Both the position numbers and the translations under genes were made by a program. From NCBI GenBank assembly GCA_937930265.1, contig CALGLI010000120.1, positions 1-5,965 of the forward strand: DNA of 5,965 nt, written 5' to 3'. The notes below the pieces were generated by a model. The model was not told the DNA's origin and did not search any database. It saw nothing but the letters and a program-made list of their open reading frames with translations. The DNA comes from an uncultured Veillonella sp. GTDB lineage: Bacteria > Bacillota > Negativicutes > Veillonellales > Veillonellaceae. Within the stretch, counting starts at the first letter, position 1, and each line of letters begins with the position of its first letter. This document shows, in pieces, positions 5,932-5,965 of the stretch.

Positions 5932-5965
5932 GTTGGGAAAAATATTAAGTTTCTACAAATCATTT

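Noticed and set aside
1..5965. Search by eye for CRISPR repeats, transposon ends, tRNA or rRNA genes and phage genes.
   Set aside because: No regular repeats, transposase-like protein, tRNA-like fold or rRNA segment was seen.

Overview
The window is an AT-rich bacterial segment carrying seven protein genes, all on the + strand, in three transcription blocks separated by hairpin terminators. Codon use, strong AGGAGG-type ribosome binding sites, and the protein styles suggest a low-GC Firmicutes-related anaerobe. My best guess is the Negativicutes, Veillonella-like, but this is an impression from the sequence and has not been tested by a search.

Block 1 (1-1701) is the tail of an operon. It holds the 3' part of a small protein with two CxxC pairs, cut by the window edge, then a class I SAM-dependent methyltransferase, then a GNAT acetyltransferase. 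A perfect 14-bp hairpin follows. Block 2 (about 1740-2370) is a single GNAT gene of the arylalkylamine N-acetyltransferase-like type, closed by a strong intrinsic terminator.

Block 3 (about 2419-5931) is the best understood part. A near-consensus sigma-70 promoter drives a long leader with a class-I-like (adenosylcobalamin type) cobalamin riboswitch. A strong terminator follows the riboswitch and sits just before a three-gene ABC importer operon: lipoprotein substrate-binding protein, FecCD/BtuC-type permease, and ATPase. The permease and ATPase genes overlap by 4 bases, and a 16-bp terminator hairpin closes the operon. By protein family alone the importer could carry ferric siderophores, haem or corrinoids. 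The riboswitch makes cobalamin or another corrinoid (BtuF-BtuC-BtuD role) the most economical reading: when cobalamin is plentiful, the riboswitch should favour the terminator and shut the importer off.

I found no mobile element, CRISPR array, tRNA or rRNA, and no clear new system. The points most worth a second look are the substrate of the importer, the variant base in the B12 box, the long undefined switch region between aptamer and terminator, and the methyltransferase/acetyltransferase/CxxC-protein group upstream, whose substrates are unknown.
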